A stretch of 64,000 nucleotides of DNA from contig LUCM01006634.1 in NCBI GenBank assembly GCA_008360955.1, forward strand, positions 13,553-77,552, read 5' to 3'. The DNA comes from Fasciolopsis buskii. Taxonomy: Eukaryota; Platyhelminthes; Trematoda; Plagiorchiida; Fasciolidae. The translations under genes were made by a program, and so were the position numbers. The notes under the pieces were generated by a model. It ran no database searches. It saw nothing but the letters and a program-made list of their open reading frames with translations, and was not told the DNA's origin. Of this stretch, positions 48,201 through 60,505 are shown piece after piece (positions within the stretch are counted from its first letter, which is position 1; every line of letters begins with the position of its first letter).

Positions 48201-51200
48201 AAATAACATGAACTGTATTGAAATTAAATGAACTAAACTGAGTATTAGCTGACCTGAGACTAAATGAACTCAAATTAACTCAATGGAACTGAACTGATAT
48301 GATCCTAACCGTGCTGGACGAAAATCTTACCGATCTGAAATGCAATGAACTGAAGTAAAAATAACATAAGTGAACATTCTCCGAACTAATAGGACTGAAT
48401 TGACCTGAATTGAGCTTCACTGGAATTAACTAATCTGAATGAAACTGTAAGTATATGCACTGAACCCAACTGAAATAAAATGGATATTAACTGAAATGTA
48501 CTGAAATGAACTGATCTGAAATGATCCAATTTGAACTGAATTGATCAGAAAGGAACTAGAACGAACTGTAATGGACTGAACTCAGCTGAACTAAGCTGAA
48601 CCGAAATGATCTGAAATGAACTGAATTGGATTGATTTGAACTGGACTGAAATTAATTATGCGTGCTCTAAAATGAACTGAACTGAAATCCATTGAACTGA
48701 ATTAACTGAAGATTAGCAGAAATGAAGTGATCGGTATTGAAGTGTAATGAACTGAACTTAAAGGACTGCAATGAACGGCACTGACATTTATCTGAACAGT
48801 AATGGACTGATTTGTAGTGATTTGTACTGAAATTGGCTGAACCGAGAAATCACCGATCTGAGCTAAAATTCAGTGATCTGGAGCGAAACGAACCGGACTG
48901 AACTAAACTGAAATGAAATGAACTGAAATCAATTGAACTGAACTGAAGTGAACTGACGTGAACTGAACTTTCGATGAACTTTAATGAAATGAAGTTAACT
49001 AAACTGGACTGAACTGATATGCAGCGAAAGAAAGTGAACCAAAATGAAGTGAACTGAACCGAACTCAACTCAACTGAAATCAACTGTACTGGCGCTTAAA
49101 CGAACTGAACTGAAATTTACTGAAATTAAATTAACTGAAAATTCGCCGAAATGAACTGAACTGAATCGAGATGAACTGAACTGGAATGAAATGAACTGAA
49201 TGGACTTGAACATTCCCTTAACTGAACGGAAGTGTATTGAATATTCGCAGAAATTACATTATGTAAAATGAAGTGAACTGAAATTATTTAAAAGTGATTT
49301 CGCCGTTCGTACCCGAATTGCACTGAGCTGATCTGAATTGGATTGAATTGAACATAAGTGAAGAAAATTAAATGAACTTAACGTTCGCCGAGATGTAATA
49401 AAACCAAGTGAACCAATTTGATCTGACCTGAACTGAAATCAGCCGAACTCATTTGAACTGTGCATACTTGACAGGAAGTTTCTCCGACATGAGCAGAAAT
49501 GCATTGAAATGACCTAAAATCAAGTAAACTGGAGTGAAAATATTTGCAAAAGAACTAAACAATCACTGAACTGAATTGAACTGAGGTGAAATTCCACTGG
49601 ACTGGACAGAAATTCAATGGTTTGAACTGCAATGAATTGATGTGAATTGAATTATTTTGAATTGAGGTGAACCAACCGAAACTAAAGTAAACTGAAATAT
49701 TATGAACTGAACCGGTCTGAACTCAGCTTGCCGGAAGTTTCACTAAAATGAAATGAAGTGGCAAAAAGTGGCATGAAATGAACTGAATTGACCTGAACAC
49801 AACCTAAACGGGATTTTGCCGATCAGAAAAGGATTGCTAAGCAAAGAACAATATTAACTGAACTGAATGTAAATGAACTGAACTGAACTGAACTAGAATG
49901 AGAATTCGTTGAAATGAACTGAAATTAAGTGAACTCAATATTCGCCTATCAGAGATGAAGTGTAATGAACCGAACTAAACTGAAAAGAACAACGATTTGG
50001 CGATCTGAAATGAAATGCACTGAAATGAACTAAAGCGATCTGAACTGAGCTTTCGCTAAACCGAAGTAAAAGAAATAAAACGAACTTAACTTAAGTGATC
50101 TCAGATGAACTGTAAGGATCTGATGCTAACTTAGGGAAACTGAAGTAAGTTAAATTGAACTGAAGTGAAGTGAACGGAACGGAAATTTCATGAACCTGAA
50201 AGCACTGGTCTGAACTGAATGAAATTGAATTGAAGAGAGATGAAGTGAACCTAACTAATCTAAACTAAACTGAGAGGAACTGAATCAAATTTCTCTGATA
50301 TGAAATGAAATGACGTGAACTGAACTGACCCGACCAGAACTGAACTGGATTGATTTGAACTGAACTGAACTTTAGCTGAAGTGATCTAAACGGAATTGAA
50401 CTGAGTTGAACTGAACACAGTTGAAAGAAATTTCGTAGACTTGAAAAGAAATGCAGTGAAATGAACAAAACTGGACTAAACTGAAATAAACTAAACGGAG
50501 CTAGTAAGAACTGAAGTAAACTGCACTGAAGTGATGTGAACTAAACTGAACTGAATTGAAATGAACTGTACGTCCGTTTGGGTGCAGTAAAATGAAGTGA
50601 ACTGAATTGGCTGAAATCAACTGAAATGAATTAAACCTGACACATGTGAAAGGAGTTTACAGCCATTTGACTTGAAATGCACAAAAATGAACTGAACTGA
50701 TCTTATCTGAAAATAACTGAACGGAAGTGAACTGAACTGAATTGTACTGAACTAAACGGAACTTAACTGAAAGGTTGCTGAAATGCTCTGAACTGAACTG
50801 AACTCACCTGATGGAAAATGAGTTGAGCGCTCGCTGATATGAAATGAAATGAAGTAAGTTGAAATAACCTAGACATAACTGAACGGATTTGAATTTGGCT
50901 GAACTGAACTGCAGCTGAGCTGATCTAAACGGCATTGAACTGAAATGAACTGAACTTAAATGAAATAAAATTTCGCCGATCTCAACCGAAATACACTGAA
51001 ATGAAATAAACTGAACTGTCCCGCACTAAAGTGAACCGAACAGAAATGCACTGAAATGAAATTCCGCTGAAATGAACTGAACTGCAATTTACTGGCCTTA
51101 ACTACGTTCAGCTTATCTAAATTAAACTAAACCGAATTGAACAAAGCGGAAGTAAAATTTCGCCGATGTGAACAGAAATCCAACGTAATGAACAGAGCTG

Positions 51201-51970
51201 GGATGAAGTGAAATGAACCAAACCGAACTGAACTGAAATGAACTATGGTGGACTGAACTGAAATGTATTGAACCGAAGTGAAGCAAAATAACCTGGTTTG
51301 AACAGGACTGCATTGAAAGTTTGCTGAAATGCAATGAAATCAATGAATGAATTGAAATGAACTGAACTGAAATGAACTGAAATGAATTGGACTGAACTGA
51401 ACTCAACTGAGCCGAACTGAAAAGAAATGAACTGAACGTTCGCTATTATAAAATGAAATGGAGTGAAGTGAACTGGCTGGATCATAACTGACCTGAACTG
51501 AATCGAACTGGGCTGAACCTTTCGTTTAACTAAAATTAAAAGAACTGAAATGAAATTACGCTGAAGTGAACCGAACTAAACTGAACCTTCGCCGAAATGT
51601 GACGTATTTTCGGTGAACTCAGAAGAAAATTGGCTGAACTAAACTGAATTGATCTAAAATAAAGTGAAATGAAGTGAACTGAAAGGACCTAAAATGTACT
51701 GAACTGAAGTGAACTGAACCGAACTGAATTGAAGGATCACTGAAATGTCATATATTTTCGGTGAACACATGGGATATTTCGGCGACTTGGACTAAACTGA
51801 ACTGAACTGAAAGGAGCAGAACTAAAGTGATCAGAAATTAACTCATCTGACCTGAGCTAAACTGAAATTTCGCTGAAATGAACAGATCCGAACAGAAATG
51901 AACGGCGTTAAAGTGAACTGAACTTCACCGAAGTGAGCGGGTTTTAACGGAACTGAAGTAAACTGAAGTT
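45283..51970 (+). repeat. Degenerate CTGAA pentamer array, main block
   Basis: About 6.7 kb of CTGAA-derived pentamers (ACTGA, ATGAA, GTGAA variants) with recurrent TTTCGCTGAA blocks at irregular spacing of tens of bases. The plus strand is A-rich and T-poor throughout. The minus strand has open frames up to about 110 codons (for example 47134-47466, 51122-51406) made of F, S, V, Q and H. They come from TTCAG reading as FSSVQ in all frames and are not proposed as genes. Confidence 0.97.
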
Positions 51971-51972
51971 AT

Positions 51973-52139
51973 TACCAGATCCAGATGACATAAGGAGTGC
52001 ATCGGAAAATCGATGTACCATGTGTCGATTTTTTATTGCAAAACTTGCCTTGAGAAATACTACTCATGGTAGTCGAAAGGTTGGCGCATTATATCAACCA
52101 ACAACGCTGTGTTATTAATATTATATCGTTCACAATATA
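51973..52139 (+). mobile_element. Stem-loop repeat element, copy D
   Basis: ACCAGATCCAGATGACATAAGGAGTG and TCGGAAAATCGATGTACCATG form the flank. ATTGCAAAACTTGCCTTGAG, ACTACTCATGGTAGTCGAAA, GTTGGCGCATT and GTGTTATTAATATTATATCG, then TTCACAATATAA, form a single arm. It lacks the second arm seen in copy B and is inserted in the pentamer array. Confidence 0.8.
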
Positions 52140-53185
52140 AAATGAAGTTACCTTATATGAAGTCTACTGAATTGAACTGGACTGATCCGGACTATACCGA
52201 ATCGAAATGAACTGAACCGAAGTGAACTGACTAGAAACCTGCTGAATTAAGGTGAATGAATCTGTACCAAACTGAACTGAAATGAACTGTACTGAATCTT
52301 CGGTGAACTGAGTGGAATTTTCGCTGAAGTAACTTGTGCGGCGCTAAATTGATAGGAATAGAAGTGAACTTAACTGAACAAAACTAAAGATGAAGTGAGT
52401 TGAACTGTCTTGAGCTGTCCAGAACGAACTTTGGCTTAAGTGATCTCAACTCAACTAAAATGAACCTTCGTTGAAGTGAACCGAACTGAACGGAACTAAC
52501 CTGAAATGAACTGAGATGTAGCGGAAATTATCTTTCGTTCACGTGACATGAGTTTAGCCGCACAGAACTTTCGACGAAACCACCTGAACTGATGTGAACT
52601 GAATTGAACAGACCTGAACGAATATCCGATGAATTAAACTGACCTGAACATAACCGAATTGAATGTTCACAGAACTGTATTAAACTGAACTGATCTTAAC
52701 TGAACTTTCGCTTAACTGACATGAACTAAACGGGACAGAGCTGAAAAGAACTGATGTGAACTGAACTGAAATGAAGTGAAATGAAGAGAAAAGAAATTTC
52801 ACTGAACTGAAGTGATCTGAAATGAAATTTAGATGCCGTGGCGTTTCTCCGAACTGAGATTGTGTTAACGGAAGATTCGCTGAAATGAGACAAAGTATAC
52901 TGAACTGAACTGAGTTGAACGAACTTTGGTTGAAGTTAATTAAACTGAAATGAACCAGACGGATCATTTGCTGAAACGACCTGAACCGAAGTGAGCTGAG
53001 CAGCAGGACGCGTTCGACGAATGCAACTGCAATGAAGTGAACGGAAATTTCACTGGTCGGGACATAAATGATAAGAAGTGAACTGAAGTGAACTGATCTG
53101 AACTAAACTGAAGGGAATTGAACTTAACTGAACTGCGGTGAACTGAGCTGATTCCTCGATGAACTGAACTTACTTGAACCGAACG
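52140..53185 (+). repeat. Degenerate CTGAA pentamer array, continued
   Basis: Same repeat as the main block, with more frequent TTCGCT/TTCGTT blocks. The minus-strand frame at 52680-52967 is again an artefact of the repeat. Confidence 0.95.
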
Positions 53186-53345
53186 AATCAAATGAGCTTC
53201 TACTAAGAAAAAAATTAGGAGCGCACTAATATAGAGGTGGTTAGATAGAAGAATACTGGGTACGCGTAGGTGAAAATCGGCAATAACCGCAAATCTGTCG
53301 TGTGTTTCCACGGAAATTTTGTACATCCATCCGTATCAGAAAGTT
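53186..53345. other. Unexplained 160-bp insert in the pentamer array
   Basis: GAATCAAATGAGCTTCTACT through CCGTATCAGAAAGTTACTAG has no pentamer periodicity and no similarity that I can see to the other repeats in the window. Pentamers flank it on both sides. It could be a small insertion or captured unique DNA. Confidence 0.6.
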
Positions 53346-56275
53346 ACTAGTGAGATGAAATGAACATTCGCTCAAATGAACTGAACTGAACTAAACATTC
53401 GCTCAACTGTGGTTTCGTAAAGTGAAATGTATTGAACTGAACTGAACTGAACTGCACTGAACTGAACTGAACTGAACTTTCGCTAAAATTTTGCTGAAGT
53501 GAAGTGAAGTGAAGTGAAGTGAAGTGAAGTGAAGTGAAGTGAATTGACCACTCCCTGCACTGAAATTAACTGAACATTCGAAAATGAATTGAAAGTTCGC
53601 TGAACTGAACTGATTTTAGCTTAACAGAACTCAACATTCTATCGTCGGTATTGAAATTTCCCTGAACCTAAATGAAATTTTGTTGAAATTTCTTTGAATC
53701 GACCTTAACAGAACATTTGGTGTTCTGAACAGAAATCTTGATGAAATGAACTGAACTCAACGTAGCAGAACTGAGCTTCAATATACTGAGCCGCCGTTTG
53801 CTTGATCTGAAATAATATGACTTGGAGTTTCACTGAACTGAACTGAACTGAACTGAACTTGTGTTTGCTGAAATAAATTTTCATATCTGAACTGAAGTTT
53901 AGCTGACGTAAGTTGAAGTGAAATGAACTGAAATGAAATTGGCTGAACTGAACTAAACTGTACTGAACTTGAATTTACTGAACTGAATTTTCATATAACT
54001 CATCATATCTGAACTGAAGTGAGGTCGATTGAAATGAAGAGAACTTTATCTGAAGGGAAATTAAATAACCGGAAATGAACGGATCCACGAATGAAGCGAA
54101 ATGAAATGAACTGAACTGAACTGAATATTTGCCTAATTGAAATGAACTGAAGCTTAGTGAACACTCGCTAGAATGAAATGATCCGAACTGAACTGAACTG
54201 AACTGAACTGAACTGCATTTACATTGAACTGACCTGAAATGAAATTAACTGAAATAAGCTGAAATGAACACAAAATTCGATGCTCGGTATTGATCTTTCG
54301 CTGAAAGTTCGCTGTACTGAACTGGACTAAAGTGAACTGAAGTGAAGCGAACTGAATTGAATAGAAATGAGCTGAAGTGGAACTTCGATGAACTGCATTC
54401 AAGGAAAATTTCGTTGGACGGAAATGAAACGAAATGAACTGAACTGAAATTAACATTCACTAAACCGAATTTTGCATAAATAGACTGAACTAAAGTGAAG
54501 TGATCTGAACAAAGTAAAATTCTGCTGAACTGAAATTTGCTGAAGTAAACTCAACGGAACGTTCGTTGGACTGATCTGAATCGAAAGGAAATGAGCTTAA
54601 GTGAAACGAACTGAACTAGAATTTCGCTCAACCGCACTCAGATGTTCTCTCCATCAAATGATTTGAAATTCTGCCGAACTGAAACGAACCGAAATTTTTT
54701 AAAAATGAACTGAAATGAAAAGAAACTGAACTGAACTGAGATGAAATAAAGGGAACTAAAGTGAACTGAATTTTCGCTGAACCAAACGAAATCGAGCTGA
54801 ACTGAAGTAAATCTCGGTGAACTGAAACGTCGCTGAACTGAACTGACCTGTGATGGCCTGAAGTGCAATTACTGAAGTGACCTTTCACTGACTAAAATGA
54901 TATGACCTGAAGTTTCGCCGAATTGAAGTTATGTGAACTGAATTCCACTGAAGTGAACCGAACTAAACTTTCTTTCCACTGAACTGAACTGAACTTTCGC
55001 TCAACTAAACATGATCGGAACTGAACATTATCGGATGTGAACTTTCGCTGAACTAAACTGCCCTTTCGAGCAACTGGACTTTCGCTCACGTGAACTGAAA
55101 TTTCTGTGAACTGAATTGAACTTGAATTTACTGCACTGACGTTTCCTTGGTCAAAATTTAATTGAACTTAATTTCCGCTGAATCGAAGTAAAGTGAACAT
55201 AACGGCCCTAAATACACTTTCTCGGATAGGAACTGAGATGAACTGCTTCAGCTAAATTGATCTTCACTCGAATGTGCTGAGCTTACGTTGAAATGGTTTA
55301 ATCTGCAAATGAGCTGAAACGAATTGAAATAAACTGTATTGAACTGAACTGATCTTTGGAGGAATGGATCGGATGTTCCACTGAACTGAACGTTCTCTCA
55401 GCCCAACTCAAACAATCTTTTGATCTAATGATCTGAAATTTCGCTGAAATGAACTGATCTGAATCTTCGCTGAGCTGAACGGAACTGACTATTCGATGAA
55501 CTGTAATAAATTGTCGCATACTGATGCAAACTCGAATTTGCTGGCCTGACATTTCTCTGAACAATTTCAATTCCGCAATAATGATCAACCAGAAATTATC
55601 TGAACTGAACTGAAATTCACTTGACTAAGGTGATAATAAGCTGAAATGAACTGGATTGAAATATCGCTGAACTGAACTGCACCGTACTGAAATGAACTGA
55701 ATTAAACGGAGCTGAACTGAACTAAACTGGACCGAACATCCTTGAAATTGAATTGAAATGAACTGGACTGAAATGATAAGCAGTAATATGAACTGAAATT
55801 TTCCTGTTAATTAATGAACTGGAACGAACTGAACTTTCGCTCAACTGGACCTTCACCTAAATGAACTGAAAATTGAATGAACTGAACTGAACTGAACTGA
55901 ATTTTCGCTGAACTGAATTGAAGTAAATTTAACGGACCTAAATTCACTTTCGCGGATTGGAACTGAGATAAACTGGCTTCAACTGTATTGATCTCCACTT
56001 GACTGGGCTTATCTTATGCTGAGATGGTTTGAATTGGCATCCAGCTGAAATGAACTGAATTGAACTGAATTTTACTTTTTCTGAAATTATCTGCACTGGT
56101 CCGAAATGAAATTTCCCTGAAACGAAATGAACTTAAACGAACTGAAATTTTGCCCAAATTAAATGAACTGAACTATAAATCTGATGGCTTGGACTGAACT
56201 GCGCGGACCTAAAGTGAACTGGACTGGCCTGAACAAAATTGTACTGTGCTGAACATTCGCTGAACTGAATTGAAC
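53346..56275 (+). repeat. Degenerate CTGAA pentamer array, right end
   Basis: Pentamers with the densest TTTCGCTGAA blocks (spacing often 20-40 bases). It holds a perfect TGAAG run at 53495-53539 and several perfect CTGAA runs (for example near 54186-54215). It ends near TTGAACAGTCATATCAGTTG. Minus-strand frames at 54154-55998 derive from the repeat. Confidence 0.95.
53495..53539 (+). repeat. Perfect (TGAAG)9 run
   Basis: Nine exact copies of a pentamer one base different from the array unit CTGAA (TGAAC read from the same base), locally uniform inside an otherwise degenerate array. Confidence 0.9.
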
Positions 56276-56279
56276 AGTC

Positions 56280-56475
56280 ATATCAGTTGGCATATTTCCT
56301 GGGTTTTCGTTTTCCATCTGGATCTAATCCAAATACACGTTGGTCATATTCAGTTCTCTGAATCAGAGCTATCATGTCACTCAAATAGGTTTTTAGGCTG
56401 TTGGTCGGCCTCAGTGTCCTCGAGCTAGAGGAAGGTTAACTCCACGAAGTTTAGCAACGTTACTCATACCTGTGG
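56280..56475. other. Right boundary of the pentamer array
   Basis: Unique-looking sequence of about 200 bases separates the array from the dispersed repeat. Nothing recognised. Confidence 0.3.
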
Positions 56476-56477
56476 TG

Positions 56478-56770
56478 AGTCTACCTGCACATCATGTGAC
56501 AGTTCGACATAGTCTCACTACCGCCTACAGTCGCCAGTTTACCGTCAGTTTCGTGTTAACGAACAAACGAGAACAGCAAACATTCGGATGTTGTTACTGT
56601 ACCAAAGATTTTCTGCCACTGATACACCTGTGTAGGTAGTAATTACGTATGACTTGTGAATAAACCATGGCGTTATTTCTGGTTGCCGTGGTCTTCTTGT
56701 TATCTTCGGTGGCGTGGGCCTGGTTTGGGATTAATTCAGTGCATACTTTTAGTTTCGCAGCTTACTACGA
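56478..56770 (+). repeat. Dispersed repeat with TGTAAATAAA tail, copy 5
   Basis: GAGTCTACCTGCACATCATG, ACACCTGTGTAGGTAGTAAT, TGTGAATAAACCATGGCG, GGTCTTCTTGTTATCTTCGG and CTGGTTTGGGATTAATTCAG follow the same order as copies 1-4. It contains a 64-codon frame (56656-56850) that is incidental. Confidence 0.6.
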
Positions 56771-56774
56771 TAGA

Positions 56775-59700
56775 TAACGGCTTGCGTTGCAGTTTTGCAC
56801 CTCATTATTATTACAACGTCCTAGGATGCACCGTAATCTTCTGGATTTGAATAACGATTTTACTTTCCTTTGCGGATTCATGTGCCCTGCGACGATGGCG
56901 ATGAAAGGAACTCTCTGTGAAGGTCTCCAGATCCCGTAGCTTTCGCGGAGTGGCAGGCCCCAGACCGACTTTCAACGATCGTACCAAGTTCTTTGCCGTG
57001 CTTTTCGATGATCAGTGACCGGGTGCTGAAGGGATATACCGATATCCAATGCGGTTGGGCCAGCATTTCAGTTCACCTGCGCACAACTGGGATTCGTTGA
57101 CAGTGACGAAAATGTTCGGGATCAGTTTATGACTGAAACATTTCCTCGACTGTAGAGTTAGAAGCTTATAGGTGGTGTGCGCCAGGAGTAATAAGGTGCT
57201 TTGCTGCTATCGAGTACCTCAATACATATGTCCCTTATCCTTCCAGGTACTTCTGTTAAGCATTTCAGACAAGTCGCTGTCTACGGGGATAAAATATCGA
57301 TTCACGATTGTCATGGAAGATCCAAAAATAGGTGGCAGTCGCGTTAATTATCGCAGGGAGTGGAACGCGCGCGGTCTACTAAATTAACAACAGGTTTGCG
57401 GAAACGTCACACGTGGGTTTGATATCAAAAGTTAACACGAAGAATTTGAGGTGTCCCTTACGGGACGTGATTGTCGGTTTTCTATTACCAGTTAGACCTA
57501 ACTCTTCAAAATGATTGAAATTCCTAAGGGATACTAATCAGATATTGAATTCGGAGCTTCATGGGAATATTGCGAGCAGCTGAGATATCCGACTATTTCG
57601 CACATCAAGACCAGAAATTGGTTGGTTGATCATATCAAAACTTTTGTGTGAACCAGTAGTATTACTTAACATGCATGCATTCTGAGCAGTTACTGGCTCG
57701 TTAATTCCTAGCAGGGATAATGTATGCTGAATCACTTCATGTCTTACTGTCCCGGGTTGCTAGTAGGTCCGATTAATCTATACATTTAAGCTTGTCGAAC
57801 CAGATAGCATATTCGTGTTGTTCGTTCAGTTTGACATATTTGAAGCATCGTTTACGTCTCGTTGAATCAGCGAGTGAACAAAGATGAGGTTCGTCTTAGT
57901 GTGTTTGTTGATAGTCTCCCTCTTACGGAAGACTTCTCTATTTACCACTTCCGACCTATGTGCTGCGTAAGTGACTCTTCAGTCTGGCTATGACTTCACG
58001 TAAGTTTGCTGGGAAGTTAGTCTGCGTTTTGGTTTTAGCTGGCGCTTGGTGACGTCCATGCTGAGACCCAAGATGTAAGGATTACCGTGGGTTAGAAGTG
58101 CAGAAAGATTTGTCTCAGAGGGGAAACCACTGTCACGCAAACTACGTTCAAATGAGGAATATGTATAGAGTTTGGAAATTTGTCGCTGTATTTGAATGGT
58201 TCTCATTCCTCACAAATGAGAAGTAAAAACTCCCGAAATATGTATGGTGAAGTGAACATTTTTGTATTTTCGTTTATCCTTTCCTCTCGTCCTATGGTAA
58301 CTCTTTAAATAGTTTTTTGATGTCATTACTTTACCAGTGTGCTTCATTGGAAACCGAAGAGTTAATCATTGACAGACTAATGTAGATTGTCTCCTACCAG
58401 GAAGTGAACTGAAAGTTGCAAGTTCCTCATATTCACTGTGATTCATTTCGTTTTTTCACGCTTCTTGCTTCTCATCTTTTTTAAACAAAGCCTGATCATT
58501 GTGACTACAGGTGACACATTAATCTGGACCTGAAAAATTGCGGAATCAGGCAGTTTTTTGGTCATTGCAGGGCACCTTCAGAATTCCGATGAGATGAGTA
58601 TCAGTATTTCAACCTTAAGTCAACGATGAGAGGTAAAAACGTGAAAGCCTTCGTTTTTTTGGTTTTAATCACATGTGCACATGGATAACGTAATAACCAT
58701 GTGGAAACTAGTCAACCACTGTTTTTTAGGTTTCCTTCCATTATTTCCATACAAATACTTTTGAAACTTATGTTTTGTGTGTTGCTACCCGTTATGACCA
58801 AAGGAGAAAGTAGATGCGGTATAAAGGATACATGCACGCACAGTACGAGCCACATATAAACTTGTCAAATGTCAATACCTAACATATCATGTTTTCTGCA
58901 ACCCTTTAGTTCTAACCCGTGGTTTCAATCGTTTAATTTACACAAGCTTTCAAGGCAGTCATCAACTAAGTCAGATCAGTTGTGCTAGCCATTAACCTTG
59001 TACTGTTGCGCCGTATTGCTAGATAGAACCAACCGGATGGAACCTTAACCCCCTACGGTAGTCAAGGGTGCTGAGAACCTTTTTGGTGCGCGGTGTTACT
59101 ATTGGGCATTACCTTTTAGGATCTTCTAATGGAGAGATAAACGAACGGGGACCCTAGGGGTTAGCGCGTGACAAAACGTGATTATAAATAAAAAAGCACA
59201 CAAAATGTACCTGTTTGAGAGTGGATGCCGTCTGAAATTTAATTATCCTGTTAGAGAATATCGGAGTAATGTCGACTATCCGGTTGGTCGTCTAATGGTT
59301 CAATCAACCATTTAGGAAAGAGAAAATTAAAGATAATTACTCGGCACTAACTGGGGACTCACAGATATATAGCATTCTTGTCAGAACACTCGTCGAGCTT
59401 TTGTTAAGTTATTCGATACCTTATTAACTTGTTGTATGAGAGTAACTCCGTCTAGTCATTTTTAATGCAAATCAGCTTACTGATGTCGGTCCTTAGGGAA
59501 ACGACAGTATTTTCTATTGAGATGGAAGCTTTTGGTGACGATGGATAAATATAAACATGCTTCGATTGCTGTGTAGCATACATTGGGTCACACTTCTCTT
59601 AGCAGAATGATATGGACTGAAGAGCCGCAAAAGGTAATTTGTGATTATTTTAACACCTATGGACAAAGCTTCTTCCATTGTGGTATTGACCGAACCTCAT

Positions 59701-60500
59701 TGACGCTCTTGTTTACGGGTTTAGCATTTTAGTGGAGACCGAACTTCAGGTTGTGAACGATAATGCGTCTGAGCAATCGTTTACGAAATTAACGTTATAT
59801 TCCCCTGCAAAACTGTAATAGTCTAACTCCTTTCCAAATAACCATTCAGGTGAAAGATCGATCGAACGGCAGATTAACTGACTGATCTATCGACTGTCTC
59901 TTATCTGGACGAAATCGGAGCAACTAATTAACGACCTGCAATTAGATCATGTAAAACTTCGTACAAGTAGCTGCACTGGGTCTGCCCCCGAGATGTGTGA
60001 TAGAATTCTAGAAAGGTGTTTTCCGAGATAACCATTTGTTAACGGTTTGGCGGCACCTTGTCACTTGCATTTTTCGAATAAAGAAAAGGCGAATATCCGA
60101 AAGAACGACTGGAGCAATGATAAAACGTTGGAAAATTTTAGTCAAGCAGTTGATCGAAAAATTTTATCAACATCCTTTTGTTTTCGAGGGGGAAGGGGTT
60201 TGGGTGGATGGGCCATGTCATATGTACCCTGCATTTTGTCACTCTTCAATAGGCAGAAAGTTCGACACATTTTAAACGCCAACTGAAGCAGAAAGAATTG
60301 TAAAAGGAACGCGTATTTTGGCCAAGCTTAAACAAAAAATAATGAAACAACTGGGAGTGCATTTGTTGTTTGTCTGAGTTTCGAGGATTAGTATCATGAT
60401 CTCAGACGTATCTTAAGCTTCCACTCAGAAGAAAATAAGTGAAAGACAGCTGTACATGGTGGGATACTGCTTGTTTGAATCGAATTTCAAGTATTGTTAG
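56775..60500. other. No recognised feature
   Basis: 3.7 kb. Short frames at 57172-57387 (+), 57988-58206 (-) and two overlapping frames at 60036-60286 (+) have no motif. The 3' untranslated region of the exon ending at 60506 should lie here on the minus strand, but I see no clear polyadenylation signal. Confidence 0.3.
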
Positions 60501-60505
60501 TCGTT

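Noticed and set aside
45283..56275. Many 60-120-codon minus-strand open frames rich in F, S, V, Q and H
   Set aside because: They are the translation of the TTCAG pentamer, which is open in all minus-strand frames. Overlapping frames give the same composition, and none has a domain.
39985..56275. Telomere-like or subtelomeric identity of the TTCAG/CTGAA pentamer
   Set aside because: TTCAG resembles arthropod pentamer telomeres only loosely, flatworm telomeres are TTAGGG, and the array is internal and highly degenerate.
39985..56275. CRISPR-like array of repeats with spacers
   Set aside because: The pentamers are degenerate and continuous, with no fixed repeat-spacer spacing, and the sequence is eukaryotic.
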